NCBI GenBank assembly: GCA_021785795.1
Contig: JAJYEK010000001.1
Coordinates: forward strand, 1-64,000
DNA length: 64,000 nt
Reading direction: 5' to 3'
From: Pseudomonadota bacterium
GTDB lineage: Bacteria; Pseudomonadota; Gammaproteobacteria; Acidiferrobacterales; UBA6901
Position 1 is the stretch's first letter, and the number at the start of each line of letters is the position of its first letter. Made by a program: the position numbers and the translations under genes. The notes beneath the pieces are model-generated. The model worked only from the letters and a program-made list of their open reading frames with translations, was not told the DNA's origin and searched no databases. Below, piece by piece: positions 8,515 through 16,943 of the stretch.

Positions 8515-11226
8515 TCACCGCTGCCCGCGGCGGCCGTGCGTGCCACCCCGGGCCTTTCCTTTCGCTTCCGCTGATCCGAGACTTTTGGAAACAATCTCGT
8601 GCGTGTCCCGGGACAGACGCGGTGCGGCCAGAATGCGCTCGAGCTGGCTCCTCATGAGCGCCTGACGCCGCGGCTCGTACTTGCGCCACAGGCTGAGCGC
8701 TCCGGCGAGCCTGGCTGCAAGCTGTGGGTTCAAACGGTCGATTTCGAGAATCCGGCCTGCCAGAAACGTGTAGCCGGCTCCGCTGCGGTCATGAAATCGA
8801 GCGGGATTGCCCGTGCAAAACGAACCGATCAGGGCACGCACCCGGTTGGGGTTTTTCAGCGTGAACGCCGGATGGCGTGTGAGCGCCTTCACTTCGGCCA
8901 GCGTTCCCGGCAGGCGCGAGGTCGCCTGGAGCGCGAACCACTTGTCGAGAACCAGGGGCTCGTCCCGCCATTTCCGATGAAAAGCCGCGAGTGCATCACG
9001 GCGCTCGCGGCAGTCGGTGCCGCCGAGCGCCCGCAATGCAGCCATGACGTCGGTCATGTTGTTGCCATCACGGAACTGGGCGACGCATGCAGCCCGGACT
9101 TCCGGATCATCCAGCTCCATGAGATAGGACAGGCACAGGTTTTTCAGGCTGCGGCGCCCGACCGCCTCCGGATCGGCGCTGTAGGTTCCCGGTGCGATGT
9201 TGGCTCGGTATGCAGTGAGCAGTTCGGCGCGCAGCGTCTGCGCCAACGACCGCAGCACCCACAGGCGCGCATCGTGCAGCGCCTGCGGATCGACCGGGTC
9301 CATGAGGTCAGCAAGATAAGTCTCGGACGGCAGCGTCAGCACCTGCGCGATCATTGCCTTGTCCGCATGGTCGCTGCCCAGTGTCGCACGGAACGCATCG
9401 ACGAACTGCTCATTCAGGGATGATGCGTTCTGTCCCGGCGGTCGACTGGCAATATCAAGTATGAGCCCCGAAACCAGCTGCTGGGCGGCCTCCCACCGGC
9501 TGAATGGATCGCTGTCGTGTCCCATAAGAAAACAGCGCTCGCTGTTGCTCAGGTCGGACTGCAGCCGGACTGGCGCCGAAAAGCCGCGCAGCAGGGACGG
9601 CACCGGTTCCCGCGGGACGCCGGCAAACACAAAAGTCTGCTCCGCTTGTCGCAGCTGCAGCGTGCGCGTCCCTGCCACACCGGAATCCTCTCCCAGCAGC
9701 CGGGCCGGCAGCTCCCGGCCATCTCCATCGAGCAGCGCAACCGCAATGGGCATGTGAAAAGATTCCTTATGCGGCTGTCCGGGCGTCGGCGGACAGTCCT
9801 GGCGCAGATGAAGAATGAAGACGCCCGAATGGGCATCGTAGGCACGCCCGACGCTGATCGTGGGGGTTCCAGCCTGGGTATACCACAGCCGGAACTGGTC
9901 CAGATCGATGCCGTTGGCGTCTTCCATAGCCTTGATGAAATCATCGGTGGTGACGGCGCGGCCATCGTGCCGACTGAAATACAGGTCCGTACCCCGGCGG
10001 AATCCGGCTGCCCCGATCAGTTCGCGGAGCATGCGCACCACCTCAGCACCCTTGTTGTATACCGTGGCCGTGTAGAAATTATTGATCTCTACATAAGAAT
10101 CCGGACGCACCGGGTGCGCCATGGGTCCGGCGTCCTCCCGGAACTGGTGCGTGCGCAGCACATTCACGTCCTGCACGCGGGTCACTCCGCGAGAGGTGAC
10201 ATCGGCGCCAAACTCCTGGTCCCGGAAAACGGTAAACCCTTCCTTCAGGCTCAGCTGGAACCAGTCGCGGCAAGTCACGCGGTTTCCCGACCAGTTATGA
10301 AAGTATTCATGCGCGATTACCCGCTCTATCGCCTGGTAATCGGCATCGGTGGCAGTATCAGGTCTGGCCAAAACGTAGACCGAGTTGAACACATTGAGTC
10401 CCTTGTTCTCCATCGCCCCCATGTTGAAATCGTCGACCGCCACGATCTGGTAGATATCGAGGTCGTATTCGCGCCCGAACACCTGCTCGTCCCATTGCAT
10501 CGCCTTCTTGAGCGATGCCATGGCATGGCCGCACTTGTCGGCATTGTGGTGCTGGACGTACATATGCAGCTGCACTGCACGGCCGGAGCGCGTCACAAAC
10601 CGGTCTTCGATGCGCGCGAGATCTCCGGCAACCAGCGCGAACAAATAGGACGGCTTAGGAAAGGGGTCCACCCAGGTCGCGCGATGCAGGCCATTGCCGA
10701 GATCGGCCGGTTCCGCCAAATTGCCGTTGGACAGAAGGACCGGATAGCGCGCCCGGTCCGCCGTGATCGTAGTCGTATATCTGGCCATCACGTCCGGGCG
10801 GTCGGGAAAAAACGTGATCTTGCGAAAGCCCTCGGCTTCACACTGGGTGCAGAAGTTGCCGCCGGAGACATACAGTCCTGTCAACGTGGTGTTGTCGCGG
10901 GGATGAATCTCGGTTTCGATCTCCAGGGTGAAGCGGCCGGGCACGCGCGCAACCGTCAGGTGCTCGGCATCCAGCCGGTAGTCTCTCCCGGACCGCAGGC
11001 GCTGCCCATCCAGAGCAATCCATTTCAGGCGCAGGTCGCGCCCGTCCAGCACTAGCGGCCGCCCGGGCGGGGCTTCGCGGCCGACTACATCCATGCGCGC
11101 GCGCACCAGCGTTGCGGCTTCGTCCAGCTGGAAGTCGAGGTGCACCTGTTCGATGCCGTAGTCCGGTGGCCGGTAATCTCTGAGGTAAACCGCCCTGGTT
11201 CTGCCCGCCGCCCTGGATGCCGCCAT
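8515..11226 (-). CDS. pepN: Aminopeptidase N (M1 family metalloprotease)
   Basis: A 903-residue PepN-type M1 aminopeptidase, close to the 870 of E. coli PepN. It hydrolyses N-terminal residues from peptides in the cytoplasm. Visible motifs are the exopeptidase signature NMGAMEN near residue 267 and the zinc site HEYFHNWSGNR near residue 304, with the third ligand Glu downstream in LKEGFTVFRDQEFGADV. The N-terminal beta-domain begins YLRDYRPPDYGIEQVHLDFQ. A tail of about 20 basic residues (AEAKGKARGGTHGRRGQR) is an extension. GGGAG lies about nine bases before the ATG. It stands alone, divergent from the FKBP gene and convergent with the YdcH-like gene. Assignment is secure. Confidence 0.97.
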   Translation of the reverse strand: MAASRAAGRTRAVYLRDYRPPDYGIEQVHLDFQLDEAATLVRARMDVVGREAPPGRPLVLDGRDLRLKWIALDGQRLRSGRDYRLDAEHLTVARVPGRFTLEIETEIHPRDNTTLTGLYVSGGNFCTQCEAEGFRKITFFPDRPDVMARYTTTITADRARYPVLLSNGNLAEPADLGNGLHRATWVDPFPKPSYLFALVAGDLARIEDRFVTRSGRAVQLHMYVQHHNADKCGHAMASLKKAMQWDEQVFGREYDLDIYQIVAVDDFNMGAMENKGLNVFNSVYVLARPDTATDADYQAIERVIAHEYFHNWSGNRVTCRDWFQLSLKEGFTVFRDQEFGADVTSRGVTRVQDVNVLRTHQFREDAGPMAHPVRPDSYVEINNFYTATVYNKGAEVVRMLRELIGAAGFRRGTDLYFSRHDGRAVTTDDFIKAMEDANGIDLDQFRLWYTQAGTPTISVGRAYDAHSGVFILHLRQDCPPTPGQPHKESFHMPIAVALLDGDGRELPARLLGEDSGVAGTRTLQLRQAEQTFVFAGVPREPVPSLLRGFSAPVRLQSDLSNSERCFLMGHDSDPFSRWEAAQQLVSGLILDIASRPPGQNASSLNEQFVDAFRATLGSDHADKAMIAQVLTLPSETYLADLMDPVDPQALHDARLWVLRSLAQTLRAELLTAYRANIAPGTYSADPEAVGRRSLKNLCLSYLMELDDPEVRAACVAQFRDGNNMTDVMAALRALGGTDCRERRDALAAFHRKWRDEPLVLDKWFALQATSRLPGTLAEVKALTRHPAFTLKNPNRVRALIGSFCTGNPARFHDRSGAGYTFLAGRILEIDRLNPQLAARLAGALSLWRKYEPRRQALMRSQLERILAAPRLSRDTHEIVSKSLGSAEAKGKARGGTHGRRGQR

Positions 11227-11414
11227 CGTTTACGCTCCCGCTGGTTGCCCTTGAAAAGACCGGGGACCAAAGCACGATAACCCTGCACCCCCGGTTGCCT
11301 GCGGCAACTCTAGCATGTCCGCACAAGGCCTGCCCGCCACGAAAACGCACACCGCCGCTGCCGCGCTTGGCGCCGGCGGACGGTTATGGGAACATGGGCT
11401 CGCATATGGGAAGG

Positions 11415-11469
11415 GGCGCCGGGAATATCCCTTCGCGGTCTACCCTGTCACGATCAGGGTACCGGCGCC
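11415..11469. promoter_or_regulatory. Nested inverted repeats upstream of the FKBP gene
   Basis: GGCGCCGG (11415-11422) is the exact reverse complement of CCGGCGCC (11462-11469). Just inside the right arm lies a second perfect inverted repeat, TACCCTG-N7-CAGGGTA (11441-11461). The block ends 38 bases before the FKBP start codon. It could be an operator or a structured leader; no T-run follows, so a simple terminator is less likely. Confidence 0.45.
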
Positions 11470-11507
11470 AGCGATAACGTCCAACACACAGACCCTGAGG
11501 GACCGAC

Positions 11508-12185
11508 ATGAGTGCACGGAGTTCGCTTGTCTTCGCATTGACCGCGGTTCTGTTGGGGGCTTGCGCCGCCACTGCGCCAAGACTGACGACCAACAAGCAG
11601 CAGATCAGTTACATGATCGGATACCGAATCGGCCAGAACCTCAAGAACCAGAACATGGACATCGATCCCCGTGCCCTGCTGCAGGCGGTCGAGGATGCCC
11701 AGAGCGGCAGGCCAGAGAGACTCAGCAGCGCCCAGATGAAGGCTGCGGTTGCCGCCTATCAGCACGAGCGTGAATCCGAATACACCGCACTGGCTCAGAA
11801 GAATCTGGTGGCCGGCACGAAGTTTCTCGCCGAAAACGCCAAAAAGCCGGGCGTGATCACGCTTGCGAGCGGACTGGAGTACCGGGTGATCACCGAAGGC
11901 AAGGGTCGGCGGCCGAAGATCACCGATACGATCGTCGCCAATTACCGGGGCCGGCTCATCGACGGCACCGAGTTCGACAGCTCGTACAAGCGCGGCGCTC
12001 CGGCAACTTTCCGCCTGAGCGGAGTGATCCGCGGCTGGCAGCAGGCACTGCAGCTGATGCCTGTGGGATCCACATGGAGGATCTATGTCCCCGCCGATCT
12101 CGCCTACGGCCCAGGCGGTGCGGGCAGCGTCGTCGGACCGAATGAGACGTTGATCTTCGACATCGAGCTGCTCCAGATCAGATAG
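11508..12185 (+). CDS. FKBP-type peptidyl-prolyl isomerase, lipoprotein (FkpA/Mip-like)
   Basis: 225 residues. The N-terminus is a lipoprotein signal (MSARSSLVFALTAVLLGAC, lipobox LLGAC with Cys19), placing it in the periplasm anchored to a membrane. Residues 25-120 form the helical FKBP_N dimerisation region (ISYMIGYRIGQNLKNQNMDI). Residues 130-225 are the FKBP_C catalytic fold (IVANYRGRLIDGTEFDSSY, VIRGWQQALQLMPVGSTW, DLAYGPGG, LIFDIELLQI). Mip/FkpA proteins help fold outer-membrane and secreted proteins. GAGGGACC precedes the ATG. An inverted-repeat block lies upstream. Function class is secure; the exact client set is unknown. Confidence 0.93.
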   Translation: MSARSSLVFALTAVLLGACAATAPRLTTNKQQISYMIGYRIGQNLKNQNMDIDPRALLQAVEDAQSGRPERLSSAQMKAAVAAYQHERESEYTALAQKNLVAGTKFLAENAKKPGVITLASGLEYRVITEGKGRRPKITDTIVANYRGRLIDGTEFDSSYKRGAPATFRLSGVIRGWQQALQLMPVGSTWRIYVPADLAYGPGGAGSVVGPNETLIFDIELLQIR

Positions 12186-12268
12186 AACGAAGCCGTTTGA
12201 GCGCGGCTGCCGCTGGACAGTCCGCGCCCAAACAGGGTGGGCAGCATCACCAATTCAGTGGACCACGA

Positions 12269-14527
12269 ATGCAGGGCCGGTCAGATATCATTCGGAAGGA
12301 CCTGGTGCTCATCGGCGGTGGCCATAGCCATGTGGCCGCACTCCGGGCATTCGGAATGCGGCCCGAACCGGGTGTACGCCTGACACTGGTTGCACGCGAT
12401 ATCCATACCGCCTATTCCGGCATGCTCCCTGGCTATATCGCCGGCCACTACGACTTCGATGACGTACATGTCGACCTGCGTCCGCTCGCGCGGTTTGCCG
12501 GCTGCCGCCTGTACCACGACGAGATGACCGGGCTGGACCTGGCAAACCACCAGGTACTCTGCCGCGGGCGCCCCCCAATAACCTACGATGTGCTCTCGAT
12601 AGACATCGGCTCTACTCCGGATTCCGCTGGCGTTCCGGGAGCAGCGGAGCACTCGCTGCCGATCAAGCCCGTCGACCGCTTTCTTGCCGGATGGGACACG
12701 ATCGAACGACACATGCGTGGCGCTGCGCATCCCTTCCGGATCGCAGTCGTTGGCGGCGGCGCGGGAGGCGTGGAACTCGTGCTGTCGCTACAGCATCGCG
12801 TCGCCCGCAGCGGTACGCCGGCACAGTTCCACCTGTTTTCGGAAACATCGGGGATTCTTCCCACGCACGACGCCCGGGTGCGGCGGAAATTCACCCGGAT
12901 CCTTGCCGATAGAGCGGTATCCCTGCATCTCGCACACCGCGTGCGGGAGGTCATGGCAGGTTCTCTGGTCGCGATTCATACGGGATCGGCCCGGTCTTTC
13001 CCTTACGAGGCACTCATCTGGGCAACCAACGCTGCTGCCCCGGCCTGGATCGCACGCACCGGACTCGCGACCACCTCCGACGGCTTCATCGAGGTTGATG
13101 ACTTCCTCCAGTCCACGTCCCACCCGGGCGTCTTTGCCGCTGGCGACATCGCGACCATGTGCAATCATCCGCGTCCAAAGTCCGGCGTGATGGCGGTACG
13201 CCAGGGTCCAGCGCTGGCCGAGAATCTGCGGCATGCCGCCAGGTCGGAACCGCTCGCCGCCTTCATTCCGCAACGCCGGTTTCTGGCCCTGATCAGTACC
13301 GGCAATCGTTCTGCTGTCGCTTCGCGCGGACCGCTCGCCCTGGAAGGGCCCGCCATATGGCGCTGGAAAGACCGGATAGACCGGCGCTGGATGGAACGCT
13401 ACCGCAGACTGCCGCCACAGGACCGAATGACCCATGTCGGAGCTGCGCCGGATGCACCGGCAGATGCGGAGGCCCTGCGCGACATTTCGGTGCTAGCGAT
13501 GCGCTGCGGAGGGTGCGGCTCTAAGATTGGCAGTACGATACTTGCCCGTGTGCTTGCCCGCATCCCGACGACGGCACGTGCGGACGTTCTGGTCGGCATG
13601 CAGGATGCCGACGATGCAGCCGTCGTGGAAATTCCGCCGGGCCGGGTCATGGTGCATACGGTGGATTTCTTCCGGGCCATTGTCGACGATCCTTATCTGT
13701 TCGGCCGAATTGCAGCCAACCACAGTCTCAGTGACATCTACGCAATGGGCGCCCAGGCGCAGTCGGCTCTGGCAGTTGCAAACGTCCCCTTCGGCCCGGA
13801 ACCCAAGATGGAGCAGGCGCTCTACGAGCTCATGGCCGGCGCCGCCGTGGCACTCGAGGAATCCGGTGCGGCGCTCGTTGGAGGCCACTCGAGTGAGGCT
13901 GCCGAACTCGCATTCGGGCTGTGCGTGAACGGTCTGGCAGAGGCTGGCAAACTGCTGCGCAAAGGCGGCATGCGCCCCGGCGATCGGCTCATTCTCGGAA
14001 AAGCTCTCGGCACCGGCACGCTGTTCGCCGCCGACATGCGCCGTCAGGCCAAGGGACGCTGGATCGACTCCGCGCTCGAGTCGATGCTCCAGTCAAACCG
14101 CGCCGCCGCTGCCTGCCTGATGCTCCACGGAGCCCACGCCTGCACCGATGTTACCGGCTTCGGCCTGCTGGGCCATTTGCTCGAAATGACCCGCCCCTCG
14201 CAGGTCGACGTTGAAATAGACCTCGACAGCCTTCCGGTCCTGGATGGCGCCCTCGAATCCCTTGCGTGCGGCATCTTCAGCTCGCTGCAGCCGGCAAACA
14301 TCCGCCTGCGGAGGGCTGTCAGCAACCTGGAAGCCGCCTCCGCACACGCGGCCTACCCGCTTCTGTTCGACCCGCAGACGGCCGGCGGCCTGCTCGCCTC
14401 GGTCTCGGCAGCCGACGCTGACAGCTGTCTCACCGCCCTGCGCCGGCTCGGCTACAGCCGCAGCGCGATCATCGGCCGCGTCGTGGCCCCGGCCAACACG
14501 GCCGCACCCGTGACGCTTGTCCTGTAA
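12269..14527 (+). CDS. selD: Fusion of an FAD/NAD(P)-dependent oxidoreductase with selenide, water dikinase (SelD)
   Basis: About 752 residues. Residues 10-395 are a pyridine-nucleotide disulfide oxidoreductase-like flavoprotein (LVLIGGGHSHV for FAD, VVGGGAGGVEL for NAD(P), VFAAGDIATM). Residues 405-752 are SelD, which makes selenophosphate from selenide and ATP. In RCGGCGSKIG, Cys416 matches E. coli Cys17 and Lys419 matches Lys20; the second, non-essential Cys19 is Ser418. LVGGHSSEAAELAFG, GFGLLGHLLEM and DPQTAGGLL are also present. There is no in-frame TGA, so the enzyme is the Cys form. This fusion is known in cyanobacteria and some proteobacteria. A TTG at 12197 would lengthen it; the ATG at 12269 was preferred. 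It faces senB, 19 bases away, and probably supplies selenophosphate to it. Confidence 0.95.
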   Translation: MQGRSDIIRKDLVLIGGGHSHVAALRAFGMRPEPGVRLTLVARDIHTAYSGMLPGYIAGHYDFDDVHVDLRPLARFAGCRLYHDEMTGLDLANHQVLCRGRPPITYDVLSIDIGSTPDSAGVPGAAEHSLPIKPVDRFLAGWDTIERHMRGAAHPFRIAVVGGGAGGVELVLSLQHRVARSGTPAQFHLFSETSGILPTHDARVRRKFTRILADRAVSLHLAHRVREVMAGSLVAIHTGSARSFPYEALIWATNAAAPAWIARTGLATTSDGFIEVDDFLQSTSHPGVFAAGDIATMCNHPRPKSGVMAVRQGPALAENLRHAARSEPLAAFIPQRRFLALISTGNRSAVASRGPLALEGPAIWRWKDRIDRRWMERYRRLPPQDRMTHVGAAPDAPADAEALRDISVLAMRCGGCGSKIGSTILARVLARIPTTARADVLVGMQDADDAAVVEIPPGRVMVHTVDFFRAIVDDPYLFGRIAANHSLSDIYAMGAQAQSALAVANVPFGPEPKMEQALYELMAGAAVALEESGAALVGGHSSEAAELAFGLCVNGLAEAGKLLRKGGMRPGDRLILGKALGTGTLFAADMRRQAKGRWIDSALESMLQSNRAAAACLMLHGAHACTDVTGFGLLGHLLEMTRPSQVDVEIDLDSLPVLDGALESLACGIFSSLQPANIRLRRAVSNLEAASAHAAYPLLFDPQTAGGLLASVSAADADSCLTALRRLGYSRSAIIGRVVAPANTAAPVTLVL

Positions 14528-14546
14528 CGGCAGGCCGGACGCTCCA

Positions 14547-15494
14547 TTACACACCGGCCAGCACGTCGCGCCAGGCTTGGCGTTCCCGCTCCGGATGGAA
14601 CAGCGGCGCCCGCAGCATGCAGGCATCCTGAAGGCTGCGGTAGAATTCCGGATCGCGTTCCGCGCGCACCAGCATCGCGGCGAGTGCGGCCGTGTCTGCG
14701 GTCGCATAGAACCCGGGATATTCCGGGCCCAGCAGCCCCACGGATCCTTCGATGCGCGAGGCAACTACTGGAACTCGGGCCGCCACCGCCTCGGAAATCA
14801 CATTGGCACCGCCCTCCATGAGCGAGGACAACACCATGAGGCGGCTGCGCGCAAGCACCCGCCGGACCTCGCGGAACGGGACCTCACCGCACCAGCGATA
14901 CCGCGCATTTATCTGCATTTCAGCACGCGCCGCCTGCTCCCAGTCAGCGGTATGGGCCTTTCCGAGATGTACCACCTGCAGCCGCGATTGCTGGGGCACG
15001 TTGCGCACGGCATACGCTGTGCGCAACGGATCCTTTTCGTCGCGCAAATGCCCGATCACGCAGACATCGAAGCGTCCCGCCGCCGGATTCCTTCTGGGGA
15101 TGGCCTCGGCAGACTGCAGGATTACCCGAACCTTGGCGCGCAGCGGTTCGGGAACGCTGACGATCGCCGCTTCATGCAGAACAACGAGCCGGTCGGCAAG
15201 CTCCATGGAGCGGGTTGTGGTCTGGCGGTCGCTTTCGAGAAAGCGGTAAAGGTCCGTACCCGTCAGTGCTAGAATAATCGGCCGGTCGGGATGGCGTTCC
15301 CGGAAGCGCCGCACCGCGTCCGCACTGCGCCATGCGTGCAGGGCAATCATCACGTCCGCTGCCGCCCCGTTATAGCCCGAGGTGACCGCGACGCGGTGGC
15401 CGTCGGCCCTCAGGATCCCAGCCCAGCGCATTGCGGTGGTACGGTTTCCGGCGCGCGACCCGCGCGGGGCAGGCGTTGCGATCAGTATGCGCAT
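14547..15494 (-). CDS. senB: Selenosugar synthase SenB (glycosyltransferase, TIGR04348 type)
   Basis: About 315 residues, GT-B glycosyltransferase. It starts MRILIATPAPRGSRAGNRTT, the G-R-A-G-N-R-T-T pattern typical of SenB, and has the donor-binding EGGANVISEA segment near residue 240. In the described sen pathway SenB couples selenophosphate to a UDP-sugar to give a 1-seleno-sugar. Here it lies head-to-head with senA and tail-to-tail with the SelD fusion, which is what separates SenB from ordinary GT4 enzymes. An upstream ATG at 15503 gives three more residues; the inner ATG was preferred. No strong ribosome binding site is visible. The biochemical activity is inferred from family and neighbourhood. 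Confidence 0.88.
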   Translation of the reverse strand: MRILIATPAPRGSRAGNRTTAMRWAGILRADGHRVAVTSGYNGAAADVMIALHAWRSADAVRRFRERHPDRPIILALTGTDLYRFLESDRQTTTRSMELADRLVVLHEAAIVSVPEPLRAKVRVILQSAEAIPRRNPAAGRFDVCVIGHLRDEKDPLRTAYAVRNVPQQSRLQVVHLGKAHTADWEQAARAEMQINARYRWCGEVPFREVRRVLARSRLMVLSSLMEGGANVISEAVAARVPVVASRIEGSVGLLGPEYPGFYATADTAALAAMLVRAERDPEFYRSLQDACMLRAPLFHPERERQAWRDVLAGV

Positions 15495-15532
15495 GAAGGT
15501 CACGGCAGCATCGTAAGGGGCGCAGATAGTAT

Positions 15533-16834
15533 ATGGCCAATTCGGTCACGGCGGCAGAGCTCGTTTCGTACCTCGATGACACGCATGCCCGCACGCTGCG
15601 CCTGGTCACGGATCTCGACCCCGGCCAGATGCTCGGCCCGAAGCTGCCGATCGTGAATCCGCCAGCGTGGGAAATCGGACATCTCGCCTGGTTCAGTGAA
15701 CGCTGGATCCTGCGCAATCTTGATCACCAGCCGTCGCTGCTGCCGCAGGCCGATGTCCTGTATGACTCCTCCGCCGTCGCCCACGACCAGCGCTGGGATC
15801 TGCCCCTGCCTTCGGTCACGGAAACGCTCGCTTATCTCGAGCAGGTCAAAGATGCGCTGCGACGCCGCCTGCAGGATCACGGCGACCCGGTGGCGCAGGA
15901 GGATGTCTACTTCTATCTGCTCGCCATCTTCCACCAGGACATGCATGCCGAAGCATTCACGTACATGCGCCAGACCCTGGCCTATCCGGCACCCGCCGGG
16001 GCTGCCGCCGCCCCGGAAACCGCAGGACCGCTGCCGGGCGACTCGGAGGTGCCTGGCGGCCCCTTCCTGCTTGGCGCCATGCCCCTGCAGCGGTTTGCCT
16101 TCGACAACGAGCAGCCGGCGCATCCGGTGGAGCTGGCGCCGTTCCGGATAGCGCGCGCGCCGGTGACCAACTCGGAATACGGCGGTTTTGTGGAAGAAGG
16201 CGGCTACCGCCGGCGCGAATTCTGGGATGATGCCGGATGGGATTGGCGCACACGCTCCGGCATCCAGGCGCCGAAATACTGGCGCAGGAGCGGTGACGGC
16301 TGGGAAGCGCGGCGCTTCGACCGGTGGGCTCCGCTGGCACCGCATGCGCCGGCCATGCATTTGAGCTGGCACGAGGCCCAGGCTTGGTGCCGCTGGGCGG
16401 GTCGGCGGCTGCCGACCGAAGCGGAATGGGAGATGGCGGCCGCCTGCGAAGCAACAGACGGCGGAATCGGCCTGCTCACCAGGCGGCTCTACCCGTGGGG
16501 AAATGGCTTTCCGACCGCGGCGCACGCCAGTCTGGACGGGGGCGCACCCGCCGGCATGGACGTCGCGGCGCTATCGGCGGGCGACAGTGCATTCGGCTGC
16601 CGCCAGATGATCGGCAACATCTGGGAATGGACCGCATCCACGTTTGCGCCCTACCCCGGCTTTTCTCCTGGACCTTACCGGGACTACTCCGCGCCGTGGT
16701 TCGGAACACACAAGGTGCTGCGCGGCGGCAGCTGGGCCACTCCGGCACGCCTGGTGTGGAATTCCTGGCGCAATTTCTTCACTCCGGACAGAAACGACAT
16801 CTTCGCGGGGTTTCGTACCTGCGCGCTCCTCTAG
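15533..16834 (+). CDS. senA: Selenoneine synthase SenA (EgtB-like non-heme iron enzyme)
   Basis: 433 residues. The N-terminal DinB-like domain carries the iron ligands expected of EgtB-type sulfoxide synthases: His50 in EIGHLAWFSE and the HxxxHxE motif His134/His138/Glu140 in IFHQDMHAEAF. Residues 170-433 are the formylglycine-enzyme-like domain (PVTNSEYGGF, RLPTEAEWEMAA, GNIWEWTAS, LRGGSWATP). EgtB makes the C-S bond of ergothioneine; SenA makes the corresponding C-Se bond from hercynine and a selenosugar. The assignment to SenA rather than EgtB rests on the adjacent senB and SelD gene and the absence of egtC/egtD here. AAGGGG lies about 12 bases before the ATG. The hercynine-forming EgtD must be encoded elsewhere. 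Confidence 0.88.
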   Translation: MANSVTAAELVSYLDDTHARTLRLVTDLDPGQMLGPKLPIVNPPAWEIGHLAWFSERWILRNLDHQPSLLPQADVLYDSSAVAHDQRWDLPLPSVTETLAYLEQVKDALRRRLQDHGDPVAQEDVYFYLLAIFHQDMHAEAFTYMRQTLAYPAPAGAAAAPETAGPLPGDSEVPGGPFLLGAMPLQRFAFDNEQPAHPVELAPFRIARAPVTNSEYGGFVEEGGYRRREFWDDAGWDWRTRSGIQAPKYWRRSGDGWEARRFDRWAPLAPHAPAMHLSWHEAQAWCRWAGRRLPTEAEWEMAAACEATDGGIGLLTRRLYPWGNGFPTAAHASLDGGAPAGMDVAALSAGDSAFGCRQMIGNIWEWTASTFAPYPGFSPGPYRDYSAPWFGTHKVLRGGSWATPARLVWNSWRNFFTPDRNDIFAGFRTCALL

Positions 16835-16943
16835 CACCGCTGCGCGCGGAACAGTTGCACGTATTCACGGCGCATCGGGCGCGCTGCCGGAACGTGTTAC
16901 CATAACGGAATCCAGCCAGTGCTGGTTTCAGCGGCAGATCGCC

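Noticed and set aside
9517..11055. A 512-codon open frame on the plus strand opposite pepN
   Set aside because: It is antisense to a gene with complete M1 motifs, and its translation has no family character. High GC and codon bias make long antisense frames common here.
13499..13525. Selenocysteine-encoding TGA in SelD
   Set aside because: The active-site codon is TGC (Cys416) and the frame has no internal TGA.
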